Assembly: GCA_025936615.1 (NCBI GenBank)
Contig: JAICSZ010000109.1
Location: forward strand, 1 to 7,207
DNA from: Pedococcus sp.
Lineage (GTDB): Bacteria > Actinomycetota > Actinomycetes > Actinomycetales > Dermatophilaceae
Direction of reading: 5' to 3'
DNA length: 7,207 nucleotides
Below, piece by piece: positions 1-6,478 of this stretch. Both the position numbers and the translations under genes were made by a program. Each line of letters begins with the position of its first letter. Positions within the stretch are counted from its first letter, which is position 1. Under the pieces are notes generated by a model. The model did not search any database and had not been told where the DNA came from. It saw nothing but the letters and a program-made list of their open reading frames with translations.

Positions 1-726
1 ACCCCGAGCAACCCCATGCAGGAGCTCGTCGACATCCGCGCCGTCTGCGACCTCGCCCACACGGCCGGCGCCCAGGTGGTCGTCGACAACGTGTTCGGCA
101 CACCGGTGTTCTCCAAGCCCCTGCAGCACGGTGCGGACGTCGTGGTCTACTCCGCCACCAAGCACATCGACGGCCAGGGCCGCACGCTGGGCGGTGCCGT
201 GCTCGGCACGGAGCAGTTCATCTCCGGCCCGGTCAAGAACCTCATGCGGCACACCGGTCCGGCCATGTCGCCGTTCAACGCCTGGGTCCTGGTCAAGGGC
301 CTGGAGACGCTCTCGCTGCGCGTGGAGAAGCAGGCCACGAACGCGCTCGAGCTGGCCCGGGCGCTGGAAGCGGACCCGCGCGTGAAGCAGGTCCTGTACC
401 CGTGGCTGGAGTCCCATCCGCAGCACGAGCTGGCGCGGCGGCAGATGCTCGGCGGCGGGACGGTGGTGACCTTCGAGATCGACGGGGGCAAGGACGGCGC
501 CTTCGCCCTGATGAACGCCCTGCGGGTGGTCGACATCAGCAACAACCTCGGTGACGCCAAGTCCATGGTCACCCACCCCGCGACCACCACCCACCGACGG
601 CTCACCGCCGAGGCGCGGGCGGCGATCGGCATCACCGACGGGACCGTGCGCATCTCGGTCGGCCTGGAGGACGTCCGCGACCTCGTCGAGGACCTCCAGC
701 GCGGCCTGGCGCAGGTCAGGCCGTAG
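1..726 (+). CDS. metZ: O-succinylhomoserine sulfhydrylase (MetZ-like), 5'-truncated by window edge
   Basis: PLP-dependent Cys/Met-metabolism enzyme that joins sulfide to O-succinylhomoserine to give homocysteine; cytoplasmic, methionine biosynthesis. The reading frame is open from base 1, and the first residues TPSNPM are a conserved internal motif, so the true start lies upstream. About 241 C-terminal residues are visible of the roughly 390 usual for the family. The PLP-lysine motif SATKHIDGQGR has its lysine codon at 160-162. The downstream glycine-rich stretch, the DN pair near base 85 and the C-terminal SVGLEDVRDLVEDL are all typical. The HIDGQGR form favours sulfhydrylases over cystathionine gamma-synthase, which usually has a KYINGH-type motif. 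It ends at TAG and faces the minus-strand genes convergently. No convincing T-tailed terminator follows. Family assignment is secure; the exact substrate (O-succinyl versus O-acetylhomoserine) is inferred. Confidence 0.9.
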   Translation, partial: TPSNPMQELVDIRAVCDLAHTAGAQVVVDNVFGTPVFSKPLQHGADVVVYSATKHIDGQGRTLGGAVLGTEQFISGPVKNLMRHTGPAMSPFNAWVLVKGLETLSLRVEKQATNALELARALEADPRVKQVLYPWLESHPQHELARRQMLGGGTVVTFEIDGGKDGAFALMNALRVVDISNNLGDAKSMVTHPATTTHRRLTAEARAAIGITDGTVRISVGLEDVRDLVEDLQRGLAQVRP

Positions 727-769
727 CCGATCCCCGGGCGGGCAGCCACCAGGTCGGCACCGAGGCCCG

Positions 770-1052
770 CACCCGCTCCACGCTGCCGCTGACACGACCG
801 CCCGCAGTGCGCGTTCGAGCTCGGCCCGGGCCGGCGCCCTTGAGCAGGTAGCCGAGCGCGCCGGCGTGCAAGGCGCGGAGCACCACCGCCTCGCCCTCGG
901 CCATGCTGAGCACCAGCACCGCAGTGTCGGGGAAGGCGCCGAGGACGCGTCGGGCGGCGGCCACGCCGTCCACCCCTGGGCCGGTCGCCTCATGGACGCG
1001 AAGGGCACCGTCCGCACGGCCAGCCCGCCGCGCGGACGGTGTCGTGGTCAGC
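770..1052 (-). pseudogene. Remnant of a NarL/LuxR-type response-regulator receiver domain
   Basis: Pieces of a receiver domain appear in order on the minus strand but in different frames. ADHDTVRA (1029-1052) resembles the acidic N-terminal motif. GLAVR follows after a frame change near 1025. GVDGVAAARRVL is the segment after the phospho-acceptor Asp. Then come PDTAVLVLSM and HAGALGYLLKGA, the beta-5/Lys region (about 833-985). A further 1-nt frame change gives AELERALRAVV (793-825). Roughly 25-30 residues that should hold the phosphorylated Asp are missing between GLAVR and GVDG. No HTH output domain follows before metZ begins on the other strand. The 5' end overlaps the stop of the upstream permease gene. 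This remnant accounts for most of the roughly 320-base gap between metZ and the permease. I infer a dead gene fragment; sequencing error would not explain both the deletion and the missing HTH. Confidence 0.75.
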
Positions 1053-2145
1053 GAACGAGCAGGAGCGCACCCAAGGCGAGCCCGGTGGAGACGGCCGCAC
1101 AGGCCAGCCCTTGCAGGGCAAGGGACTTCGCCGGGACTCGTATGCCGCGTGCCCGGCACCGCTGCGCCCAGAGCAGGGTGGCGAGGGACGCCCACGGGCT
1201 CACCAGCGGCGCGACGTCCACGCCGACGAGCAGTGCCATCAGTCGCGCGGGGTCGTGCGCCGTCACCGACTCCAGCGCGGCGTAGGCCGGCAGGTTGTTG
1301 ACCACGTTGGCCGCGAGCGCGCCGGTTGCGGCCACCTGCGCCAGCGACGCCGCAGACGTGCCCTCGCCCGCGAGCGTGGACAGCGCCGGCTGCAGGCCGT
1401 GCCGGAGAGCGAGGTCGACCGCGACGAACAGGACCGCCACGCCCAGCGCCATGGCCCATGGGACGGAAAGGTGGCGCAGCGTCGTGGGGCTGCGGACCAG
1501 CAGGGCCACGACAAGGAGGCCTGCGGCGACGGAGGCGACCCACGCCGGGGGCAGCCCGACGGCGAACAAGGGGCAGACCCCGAGGCAGACGGCCCCCGCG
1601 ATGCGCAGCATCAACCGGTCGTGGGGATCCGAGGGCGCCTCGGCGCTGAACCGTCCGCCGAGCTCACGACGGTGGAGGAGGTAGAGCACTGCAGCGGTGC
1701 CGACGACCGCGGCGGTGGCTGGCGCTGCGGCGAGGCGCAGGTAGCCCCGGTGGCCGAGGCCGAGCGCCTCGAAGTGGTGCAGCGCAAGCAGGTTGGTCAG
1801 GTTCGAGACCGGCAGCAGCAGCGAGGCGGTGTTGGCCAGCCAGAGCGTGGTGAGCGCGAACGGGACGGCCGACACGCGCAGCTGGGAGGCGATGGCCAGG
1901 CCGACGGGGGTCAGCAGGACCGCAGTGGTGTCGAGGGAGAGGAACACGGTGCACCCGACCGCCAGGGCGACGAACAGCAGCCACAGCAACGGCGTGCGGT
2001 GCCGTGCCGCCCGCGCGGTCCAGTGCCCGGCGACGTCGAAGACTCCTGCGGCGTCCGCGACCTCGGCGACGATGGTGATCGCGATGAAGAACACCAGGAC
2101 GGGAGCGACCCGCCCCAGGACCTCACCGAGCTCCGCGAGGCTCAC
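1048..2145 (-). CDS. ArsB/SLC13 (ion transporter superfamily) permease
   Basis: Polytopic inner-membrane protein of 365 residues with about ten hydrophobic segments. Family hallmarks are SLDTTAVLLTPVGLA (about 70-84), LANTASLLLPVSNLTNLLA (103-121) and ANVVNNLPAY (279-288). The last is the second-half signature of ArsB/NhaD/SLC13-type permeases. Charged residues are sparse except in the loop at 158-181, which probably divides the two halves. The family moves arsenite/antimonite or organic and inorganic anions; the substrate cannot be read from sequence, and no arsR, arsC or arsA is in view. The frame is open upstream to 2775, but that part only shadows yaaA. GTG at 2145 is the only start codon I found between the yaaA reading and the first membrane segment. 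It lies 13 nt after the yaaA stop. No well-spaced ribosome site precedes it (GCGAGG abuts the GTG), so expression is probably coupled to yaaA. Confidence 0.82.
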   Translation of the reverse strand: MSLAELGEVLGRVAPVLVFFIAITIVAEVADAAGVFDVAGHWTARAARHRTPLLWLLFVALAVGCTVFLSLDTTAVLLTPVGLAIASQLRVSAVPFALTTLWLANTASLLLPVSNLTNLLALHHFEALGLGHRGYLRLAAAPATAAVVGTAAVLYLLHRRELGGRFSAEAPSDPHDRLMLRIAGAVCLGVCPLFAVGLPPAWVASVAAGLLVVALLVRSPTTLRHLSVPWAMALGVAVLFVAVDLALRHGLQPALSTLAGEGTSAASLAQVAATGALAANVVNNLPAYAALESVTAHDPARLMALLVGVDVAPLVSPWASLATLLWAQRCRARGIRVPAKSLALQGLACAAVSTGLALGALLLVR

Positions 2146-2158
2146 CCTCGCTGCCGGC

Positions 2159-2908
2159 TCATGGACGGGCGGTCGCGTCGAGGACCCACGGGCGACCCGC
2201 GCGAGACGGCTCTGTGAGCCCGAGCTCGAAGCGGTCCTCGAGCGCGCCGGGGAGGTCCACGACGCGACGCGGGTCGACGCCCAGCTCGCACAGCCGTCGC
2301 GCGACCAGCCCGCGGGTGTGCTTGGCCAGGTGCGTGGCCCCGGGGACGCGGACCTGCACCCAGCGCTCGGCGAGCTGCCCCTGCGGCGTCCACGCCGCGG
2401 CATACGTGCTCGACCGGCAGTCGACCACGAGCCCATGGCCGGCGGCCCGCGGAAGCACGCGACCCAGCTCGGGACGCCACACCGACGCGAGGGCTCCCAC
2501 GCCGGGCAGGTTGACGCCCATCGACAACCGGTAGGGCGCGATCGAGTCGGTAGGGCGCACGGCGCCGTAGAGGGCGGAGACGACGACCAGCCAGCGGTTG
2601 GCGCGCCGGCGCCCGGTGGCGTCGAGGGTGGCGTAGGAGAGGGCGTCGTAGAGGACCCCTGAGTACACCTGTGCCGCCGGGAGGGACGGCGCCGTGTGCA
2701 GGACGAGGTTGCGCGCGATCTCCCTGGTGAGGTTGGGGCTGACCCCGAGGGCGGACGCGGCGTCGGGGTGGGCACTGACCTTGGCCAGCGCCTCCGCGAC
2801 GACCTGCCTGGTGCCTGCCAGCTCGGGAAAGGACAGCCGCTCGGGTCGCAGGGCCTGGCCGCGGGAGCGACCTGTCTTGGACTCCGAGGGCGGCAGCAGG
2901 ATCAGCAC
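2159..2908 (-). CDS. yaaA: YaaA/DUF328 family peroxide-stress protein
   Basis: 249-residue cytoplasmic protein of the DUF328 family. In E. coli YaaA lowers intracellular free iron during peroxide stress and so limits Fenton damage to DNA. Visible family features are the N-terminal LILLPPSESK (2-11), VYSGVLYDAL (81-90), VVSALYGAVRP (109-119), PYRLSMGVNLPGVG (125-138), the VVDCRSSTYA stretch (161-170) and the basic HLAKHTRG (193-200). The length fits the family. The GTG at 2908 starts exactly at the conserved LILLPPS. There is no Shine-Dalgarno sequence upstream, but TAGGCT sits six bases before it, which suggests a leaderless transcript. It is followed after 13 nt by the permease gene. The family call is firm; the iron/peroxide role in this organism is by homology only. 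Confidence 0.88.
   Translation of the reverse strand: MLILLPPSESKTGRSRGQALRPERLSFPELAGTRQVVAEALAKVSAHPDAASALGVSPNLTREIARNLVLHTAPSLPAAQVYSGVLYDALSYATLDATGRRRANRWLVVVSALYGAVRPTDSIAPYRLSMGVNLPGVGALASVWRPELGRVLPRAAGHGLVVDCRSSTYAAAWTPQGQLAERWVQVRVPGATHLAKHTRGLVARRLCELGVDPRRVVDLPGALEDRFELGLTEPSRAGRPWVLDATARP
2184..2202 (+). repeat. 19-nt perfect direct repeat, copy 1 (partner at 4106-4124)
   Basis: ACCCACGGGCGACCCGCGC occurs here inside the 3' end of yaaA and again, same orientation, inside the reductase gene. The two copies are read in different codon phases (RAGRPWV here, ARVARGC there), so protein homology does not explain the match. It may be a chance match in GC-rich DNA with biased codons. 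Confidence 0.5.
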
Positions 2909-2961
2909 GCCGCGAGCCTAGACACCCGCGACGAGCTCGCCCGAGCGGGGCGTGGCTGCAC
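2909..2961 (-). promoter_or_regulatory. ribA-yaaA intergenic gap with candidate leaderless promoter
   Basis: The 53-base gap separates the six-gene cluster from yaaA. On the minus strand TAGGCT (2915-2920) fits the actinobacterial TANNNT -10 pattern and lies six bases before the yaaA GTG. That is the spacing expected when transcription starts at the start codon itself. I see no good -35 element. A short inverted repeat (GCTCG-CC-CGAGC, 2935-2946) lies between the ribA stop and this site. It has no T-run, so it is at best a weak terminator. Confidence 0.4.
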
Positions 2962-3630
2962 TCAACCGAGCTCTCCCACGGCGGGCGGCAGGTCGAGGGT
3001 GTGCGCACCGCGGCGCACCTTCGTGGCGAGGTAGTGGGCGTTCGCCCGCGAGAGGTGGACAGCGGTCGGGACCTGCTGGGCCACCGTCACCCCGTGCCGC
3101 CGCAGCTGGCGTGCCTTGTCGGGGTTGTTGCTGAGCAGCTCGATGCACGGTGAACCCAGCGCGTGGAGCATCTGGGCCGCGACTGCGTAGTCGCGCTCGT
3201 CCACGTCGAAGCCCAGCGCGAGGTTGGCCTCGTAGGTGTCGAGCCCGGCCTCCTGCAGCGCGTAGGCGTCCAGCTTCGCGACCAGGCCGATGCCCCGCCC
3301 CTCCTGGCGCAGGTACAGCAGGTAGCCGCCGCCCTGGTCGATCCGGCCGACCGCCTCGCGCAGCTGTGGCCCGCAGTCGCAGCGTTGGCTGCCGAAGACG
3401 TCTCCGGTGAGGCACTCGCTGTGCAGCCGGACCAGCGGCATCCCGTCGTCCCCGGCGGCGTCGTGCAGCGCCGACGTCGCGCGGCTGCCGAGCCCCAGGG
3501 CGAGGTGCTCCCCGCCGTCGACCAGGCCGTCGAAGGTCACCAGCCGAGCGGTCGTGCGAAAGCCGTCGCCGAAGGCGATGGGCACGACGACCTCGGTGCG
3601 GATCGTGGCTGGGGGCAGTGGGCTGGTCAT
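2962..3630 (-). CDS. ribA: Stand-alone GTP cyclohydrolase II
   Basis: 222-residue cytoplasmic enzyme that opens GTP, releasing formate and pyrophosphate, to give 2,5-diamino-6-ribosylamino-pyrimidinone phosphate. The zinc site is intact: C73, C84 and C86 in RLHSECLTGD...RCDCG, with the same spacing as E. coli RibA (54/65/67). LRQEGRGIGL (107-116), the KLDAYALQ motif carrying Y123 (equivalent to E. coli Tyr105), DTYEANLALGF and LLSNNPDKARQL are all present. There is no fused RibB domain, unlike the common bifunctional RibBA. The ATG at 3630 is chosen because AGGAG (3639-3643) lies 8 nt upstream and the ATG overlaps the stop of the reductase gene as ATGA. It is the last gene of the packed cluster. 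An open frame extends upstream to 4107 but only shadows the reductase. Enzyme identity is firm; its use outside riboflavin synthesis is inferred from context. Confidence 0.93.
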   Translation of the reverse strand: MTSPLPPATIRTEVVVPIAFGDGFRTTARLVTFDGLVDGGEHLALGLGSRATSALHDAAGDDGMPLVRLHSECLTGDVFGSQRCDCGPQLREAVGRIDQGGGYLLYLRQEGRGIGLVAKLDAYALQEAGLDTYEANLALGFDVDERDYAVAAQMLHALGSPCIELLSNNPDKARQLRRHGVTVAQQVPTAVHLSRANAHYLATKVRRGAHTLDLPPAVGELG

Positions 3631-4358
3631 GACTCTGTCTCCTGTCGGCACGGTGCGAACCGGGGTGACATGGCGTAGCGCAGCAGCGCCACGTCGCCGA
3701 TCTTCTCCACGCCGGCGAGCGTGGCGCGGTGGTCGGGACCCCATGGGAAGGGGCCCGCGTCGGCGAACCGGCGGGCCCGGCAGTCCCCGACGAAGAAGGG
3801 CGCCACCACCAGCTGCAGCTCGTCGACGAGGTCGGCACTCAACAGCTGGGTGAGCACCGTCCCGCCACCCTCGACCAGGAGCCGGCGCACCCCGCGCCGG
3901 TGCAGGTCCTCGAGCACGCCGACCAGGGACAGGGGGTCGCCACCGTCCAGCGGGGTGGCGACCGTGCCCAGGCGCTCGCGCGCGGCGGCCAGGCAGGGGG
4001 TGGCGCAGTAGACCAGGCGCTCCGAGCTGCCGGCCGTGAAGAAGGCCGCTGTGGGGTCGAGGCGCCCAGTGGAGGTCACGGTGACCTTGGTCGGCGACGG
4101 AGGGCACCCACGGGCGACCCGCGCCTCGCGCCGTGCCGGCGACCGCACCACCAGTCGGGGGTCGTCGGCGCGGATCGTCTGCGCGCCAACGAGGACGGCG
4201 TCGCTGACAGCCCGCTCACCGTCGACCCGGTCGAAGTCCGCCGGGTTCGACAGGATCAGTCGCTCGTCGCCCGCAGAGCCGAGGTAGCCGTCGATCGAGA
4301 CTGCGCAGCTGAGCAGCGTGTAGGGCCGCTCGGGCGACGGCTGGTCGTCGTCAGCCAC
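3627..4358 (-). CDS. RibD C-terminal-type pyrimidine reductase (DHFR-like fold), stand-alone
   Basis: 243-residue protein matching the RibD_C/dihydrofolate-reductase-like fold. Typically this NADPH-dependent domain reduces the ribosyl group of the riboflavin precursor to ribityl. Visible features are LLSCAVSIDGYLG (15-27), VSDAVLVGAQTIRADDPRL (51-69), the nucleotide-binding LLVEGGGTVLTQLL (160-173) and VDELQLVVAPFFVGD (178-192). The N-terminal deaminase domain of full-length RibD is absent. The GTG at 4358 gives an 8-nt overlap with the membrane-protein gene upstream, and GGGGAG (4367-4372) sits 8 nt before it. The stop overlaps the ribA start (ATGA). Pairing with GTP cyclohydrolase II strongly suggests action on a pyrimidine made by its neighbour. 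The exact substrate (diaminopyrimidine or its deaminated form) is open. The family is broad, so other small-molecule reductions are possible. Confidence 0.83.
   Translation of the reverse strand: MADDDQPSPERPYTLLSCAVSIDGYLGSAGDERLILSNPADFDRVDGERAVSDAVLVGAQTIRADDPRLVVRSPARREARVARGCPPSPTKVTVTSTGRLDPTAAFFTAGSSERLVYCATPCLAAARERLGTVATPLDGGDPLSLVGVLEDLHRRGVRRLLVEGGGTVLTQLLSADLVDELQLVVAPFFVGDCRARRFADAGPFPWGPDHRATLAGVEKIGDVALLRYAMSPRFAPCRQETES
4106..4124 (+). repeat. 19-nt perfect direct repeat, copy 2 (partner at 2184-2202)
   Basis: Identical to the stretch at 2184-2202, in the middle of the RibD_C-type reductase gene (about residues 79-84). The match does not extend on either side. Confidence 0.5.
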
Positions 4359-5367
4359 GGGCCGGGCTCCCCGCGAGCGCGGCTCCACGGGCAGCTGCCT
4401 CCAGCGGGGGCCTGGTGCTCCGCGCGGGCATGGTGGCGCCGACCTTGCCGGAGGTGCGTCGGCGCATGGCCCCCCAGACCACCAGGGCTGCGCCCGGCAG
4501 ACTCGACACGACGGCCAGCACCCCGAAGACCACTGCGGTGGACACACCGAGGCCCGCACCGAGGCCGGCAGCGCCGAACGCCCACGCCGCTGCGCCCTCG
4601 CGCGGCCCCCAGCCGGCGACGTTGAGGGGAAGGCCCGCCGAGACCAGCACCAGGAGCGTCACCGGCAGGACCCGCAGGGTGGGGGCGGTGAGTCCTGCGC
4701 TGCGGGCGGCGACGAGGAACGTGGCGACGTGGCCGCCGACCACCACGGTGGACGCGACTGCGAGTCGCGGCCACACGGCCGGGGCGAGGAGCAGCCGCCC
4801 TTCGCCGACGAGGCGGCTGTGAGTGCGAGCGAGGACGACCACGGTGCCGGCGACGACTGCGACGACGCCCCAGACCACCCCGCGGGGGATCGGTGACGGC
4901 AGCACCACCAGCGCGACGAGGGCCAGCAGCACCTGCACGGCCTGGCCGACGAAGCGTTCCCAGACCACGGAGCGGACACCCAGCAGGGTGTCACCCGTGG
5001 CCCGGCCCGTGCCCACCCCGCGGAGGACGTCGCCGACCACGCCGCCCGGGGTCGCGACGTTGACGAACTGGGACCGGTAGCAGGCGGACACCGCGGACGA
5101 CAGCGGGACGACCACCCCGAGCGTGCGCGCCACGACGCTCCACCGCCACGCGCAGCACACCGTCGTGACTGCTGCTATCGCCGCGGCGGCCACCAGGGAC
5201 GACGGCTCCACCCCGCGGACGGCCTCGACGAAGGGGCCCCAGCCCAGGCGCCAGACCAGGAGCGCCAGGACCGCTGTGCCCAGCACGGGCCGGAGCCACA
5301 TCGGGCTGCGGCCCGTGCTGCGGCGGCCGGTCCTGCCCGTGGCGGCCCCCCTTCCGGACACGCTCAT
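4351..5367 (-). CDS. Flippase-like integral membrane protein (LPG synthase TM / UPF0104 family)
   Basis: 338-residue polytopic protein with around eight hydrophobic segments between residues 25 and 300. Family motifs are FVNVATPGGVVGDVLRG (101-117), VVWERFVGQ (134-142) and NVAGWGPREGAAAWAF (249-264). These are typical of the transmembrane domain of lysylphosphatidylglycerol synthase and AglD-like proteins. There is no C-terminal catalytic domain, so a lipid or lipid-linked substrate transporter/flippase role is more likely than aminoacyl transfer. This is inference. The N-terminus has a basic, glycine-rich stretch (5-20) and the C-terminus a basic tail of about 38 residues. The ATG at 5367 is preferred because AAGGGG (5373-5378) lies 5 nt upstream and it starts 13 nt after the glycosyltransferase stop. 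An alternative in-frame ATG at 5427 would overlap that gene by 47 nt. Confidence 0.8.
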   Translation of the reverse strand: MSVSGRGAATGRTGRRSTGRSPMWLRPVLGTAVLALLVWRLGWGPFVEAVRGVEPSSLVAAAAIAAVTTVCCAWRWSVVARTLGVVVPLSSAVSACYRSQFVNVATPGGVVGDVLRGVGTGRATGDTLLGVRSVVWERFVGQAVQVLLALVALVVLPSPIPRGVVWGVVAVVAGTVVVLARTHSRLVGEGRLLLAPAVWPRLAVASTVVVGGHVATFLVAARSAGLTAPTLRVLPVTLLVLVSAGLPLNVAGWGPREGAAAWAFGAAGLGAGLGVSTAVVFGVLAVVSSLPGAALVVWGAMRRRTSGKVGATMPARSTRPPLEAAARGAALAGSPARG

Positions 5368-5380
5368 CCCCACCCCTTCG

Positions 5381-6478
5381 TCATGGGCCCACACGAGGAA
5401 GACGTATCCCGTCCCGGTGTGGTTCATGCGTCAACGCTGCCGCGATGCTGCGCGCCGTGGTGTCCCAGCCGGCAAGGGTGAGCCGCCGCTCGCGGGCCCC
5501 GGCGCGCAGCCGGGTGCGCAGGCGCGGGTCCTCGAGCCACGAGCGCAGGATGCCGGCCAGCGCCGCCTCGTCCCCAGGCGGCACGAGGATGCCCGCCGGT
5601 CCGGCATGGTCGTCGCCCAAGGCCTCCCGGACCCCGCCGACGTCGGTCGCGACGACCGGCAGCGCGTGGGCGAGGGCCTCGGCGACGACCATGCCGTAGG
5701 TCTCTGCGCAGGACGGCAACACCAGCAGGTCAGCGCCCACGAAGGTCCGCGCCAGCTCGTCGCGTCCCATCACGCCGGCGAAGTGCACGCGCTCCCCGAT
5801 CGAGCTCCTCTCGGCCTGGCCCTGCAGCGACCCGACGTGTGCTGGGTCGAGATCGAGCGCGCCGACGCAGATGCACCGCCACGACAGGTCCGCGACCCTC
5901 GCAAGGGCGGCCAACAGCAGGTCGTGCCCCTTCGCCGGGACGACCGCGGCGACGCAGAGCAGCACCCCACCGGGCTTGCTTCCCCCTGCGAGGTCGCCGG
6001 TGTCGACCCCCGGAGCCGCCACGTGGACCCTGCCGGCCTCGAGGCGGTAGAGGTGGGCCAGCCGACGCCGGGCCCACTCACTCGTCACGACGACGCCCGA
6101 CGCGGCGGCCAGGACGCGGCGCTCGCGCGCGCCGGCTTCGTCGAGCCCGCCGTCGTCGTCGCGCTCACCCAACGGCATGTGCAGCAGCACGACGAGGCGA
6201 AGCCGAGCCGCCGCCGGCACGACCACGTCGTCGGCGCCCGAGGCGAGCAGGCCGTCGACGAGCACGCTCGCGTCATCGGGGAGCTCGGAGAACGTGGCGG
6301 CCAGCCCGGCCAACGCGACGTGGTCGGGCTGCGGCCAGTCGCCGGGCACGAGGTGCTCGTGCACCGTCCACCCCAGCCCCGCGAGCTCCTCGCACACGCG
6401 CCGGTCGTACACGTTGCCACCGCTGGGGCGGCCCGCGTCGGCGACCGACGCCGGGACCACCACGTGCAGCTCGGTCAC
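5381..6478 (-). CDS. GT4-type glycosyltransferase (GT-B fold)
   Basis: 365-residue predicted cytoplasmic or membrane-associated glycosyltransferase using an activated sugar donor. The N-terminal acceptor half includes the glycine-rich [13 protein letters not shown] (20-32) and the interdomain [12 protein letters not shown] (129-140) followed by [10 protein letters not shown]. The C-terminal donor half begins at [17 protein letters not shown] (173-189). It carries the E-x7-E element ETYGMVVAE (E259 and E267) and [13 protein letters not shown], as usual for GT4 enzymes. Length is normal for the family. The GTG at 6478 overlaps the stop of the PTPS-like gene as GTGA, so it is probably translationally coupled; the nearby GAGCGG is a weak ribosome site. 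Donor and acceptor cannot be deduced from sequence. Its place between a pterin-fold gene and a flippase-like gene suggests it decorates the cluster product or a lipid carrier. Confidence 0.88.
   Translation of the reverse strand: MTELHVVVPASVADAGRPSGGNVYDRRVCEELAGLGWTVHEHLVPGDWPQPDHVALAGLAATFSELPDDASVLVDGLLASGADDVVVPAAARLRLVVLLHMPLGERDDDGGLDEAGARERRVLAAASGVVVTSEWARRRLAHLYRLEAGRVHVAAPGVDTGDLAGGSKPGGVLLCVAAVVPAKGHDLLLAALARVADLSWRCICVGALDLDPAHVGSLQGQAERSSIGERVHFAGVMGRDELARTFVGADLLVLPSCAETYGMVVAEALAHALPVVATDVGGVREALGDDHAGPAGILVPPGDEAALAGILRSWLEDPRLRTRLRAGARERRLTLAGWDTTARSIAAALTHEPHRDGIRLPRVGP

Noticed and set aside
147..749. 200-codon minus-strand frame opposite metZ
   Set aside because: Shadow of a well-conserved PLP enzyme on the plus strand, with no domain features of its own.
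822..833. Perfect palindrome CGGCCCGGGCCG as a terminator or operator
   Set aside because: It lies within the receiver-domain remnant, has no loop or T-run, and short GC palindromes are common at this base composition.
716..1543. 275-codon minus-strand frame as an intact response regulator
   Set aside because: Only residues about 186-237 resemble a receiver domain; the preceding part shadows the permease and the HTH is missing, so it is treated as a pseudogene remnant.
1039..2217. 392-codon open frame on the plus strand across the permease gene
   Set aside because: Composition is dominated by Arg, Gly, Gln and Asp with no domain pattern, and it lies antisense to a clear membrane protein.
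2146..2775. N-terminal extension of the permease frame upstream of 2145
   Set aside because: The extension overlaps yaaA in another frame, reads as Arg/Ser/Pro-rich noise, and membrane homology begins only after 2145.
2909..2961. FMN riboswitch or other structured RNA near ribA
   Set aside because: The gap is downstream of ribA and only 53 nt long, and the reductase and ribA overlap, leaving no room for a leader. No tRNA, rRNA, CRISPR array or insertion sequence was seen anywhere in the window.
5368..5427. Upstream ATG at 5427 as start of the flippase-like protein
   Set aside because: It would overlap the glycosyltransferase by 47 nt; the ATG at 5367 has a well-spaced AAGGGG and leaves a 13-nt gap.
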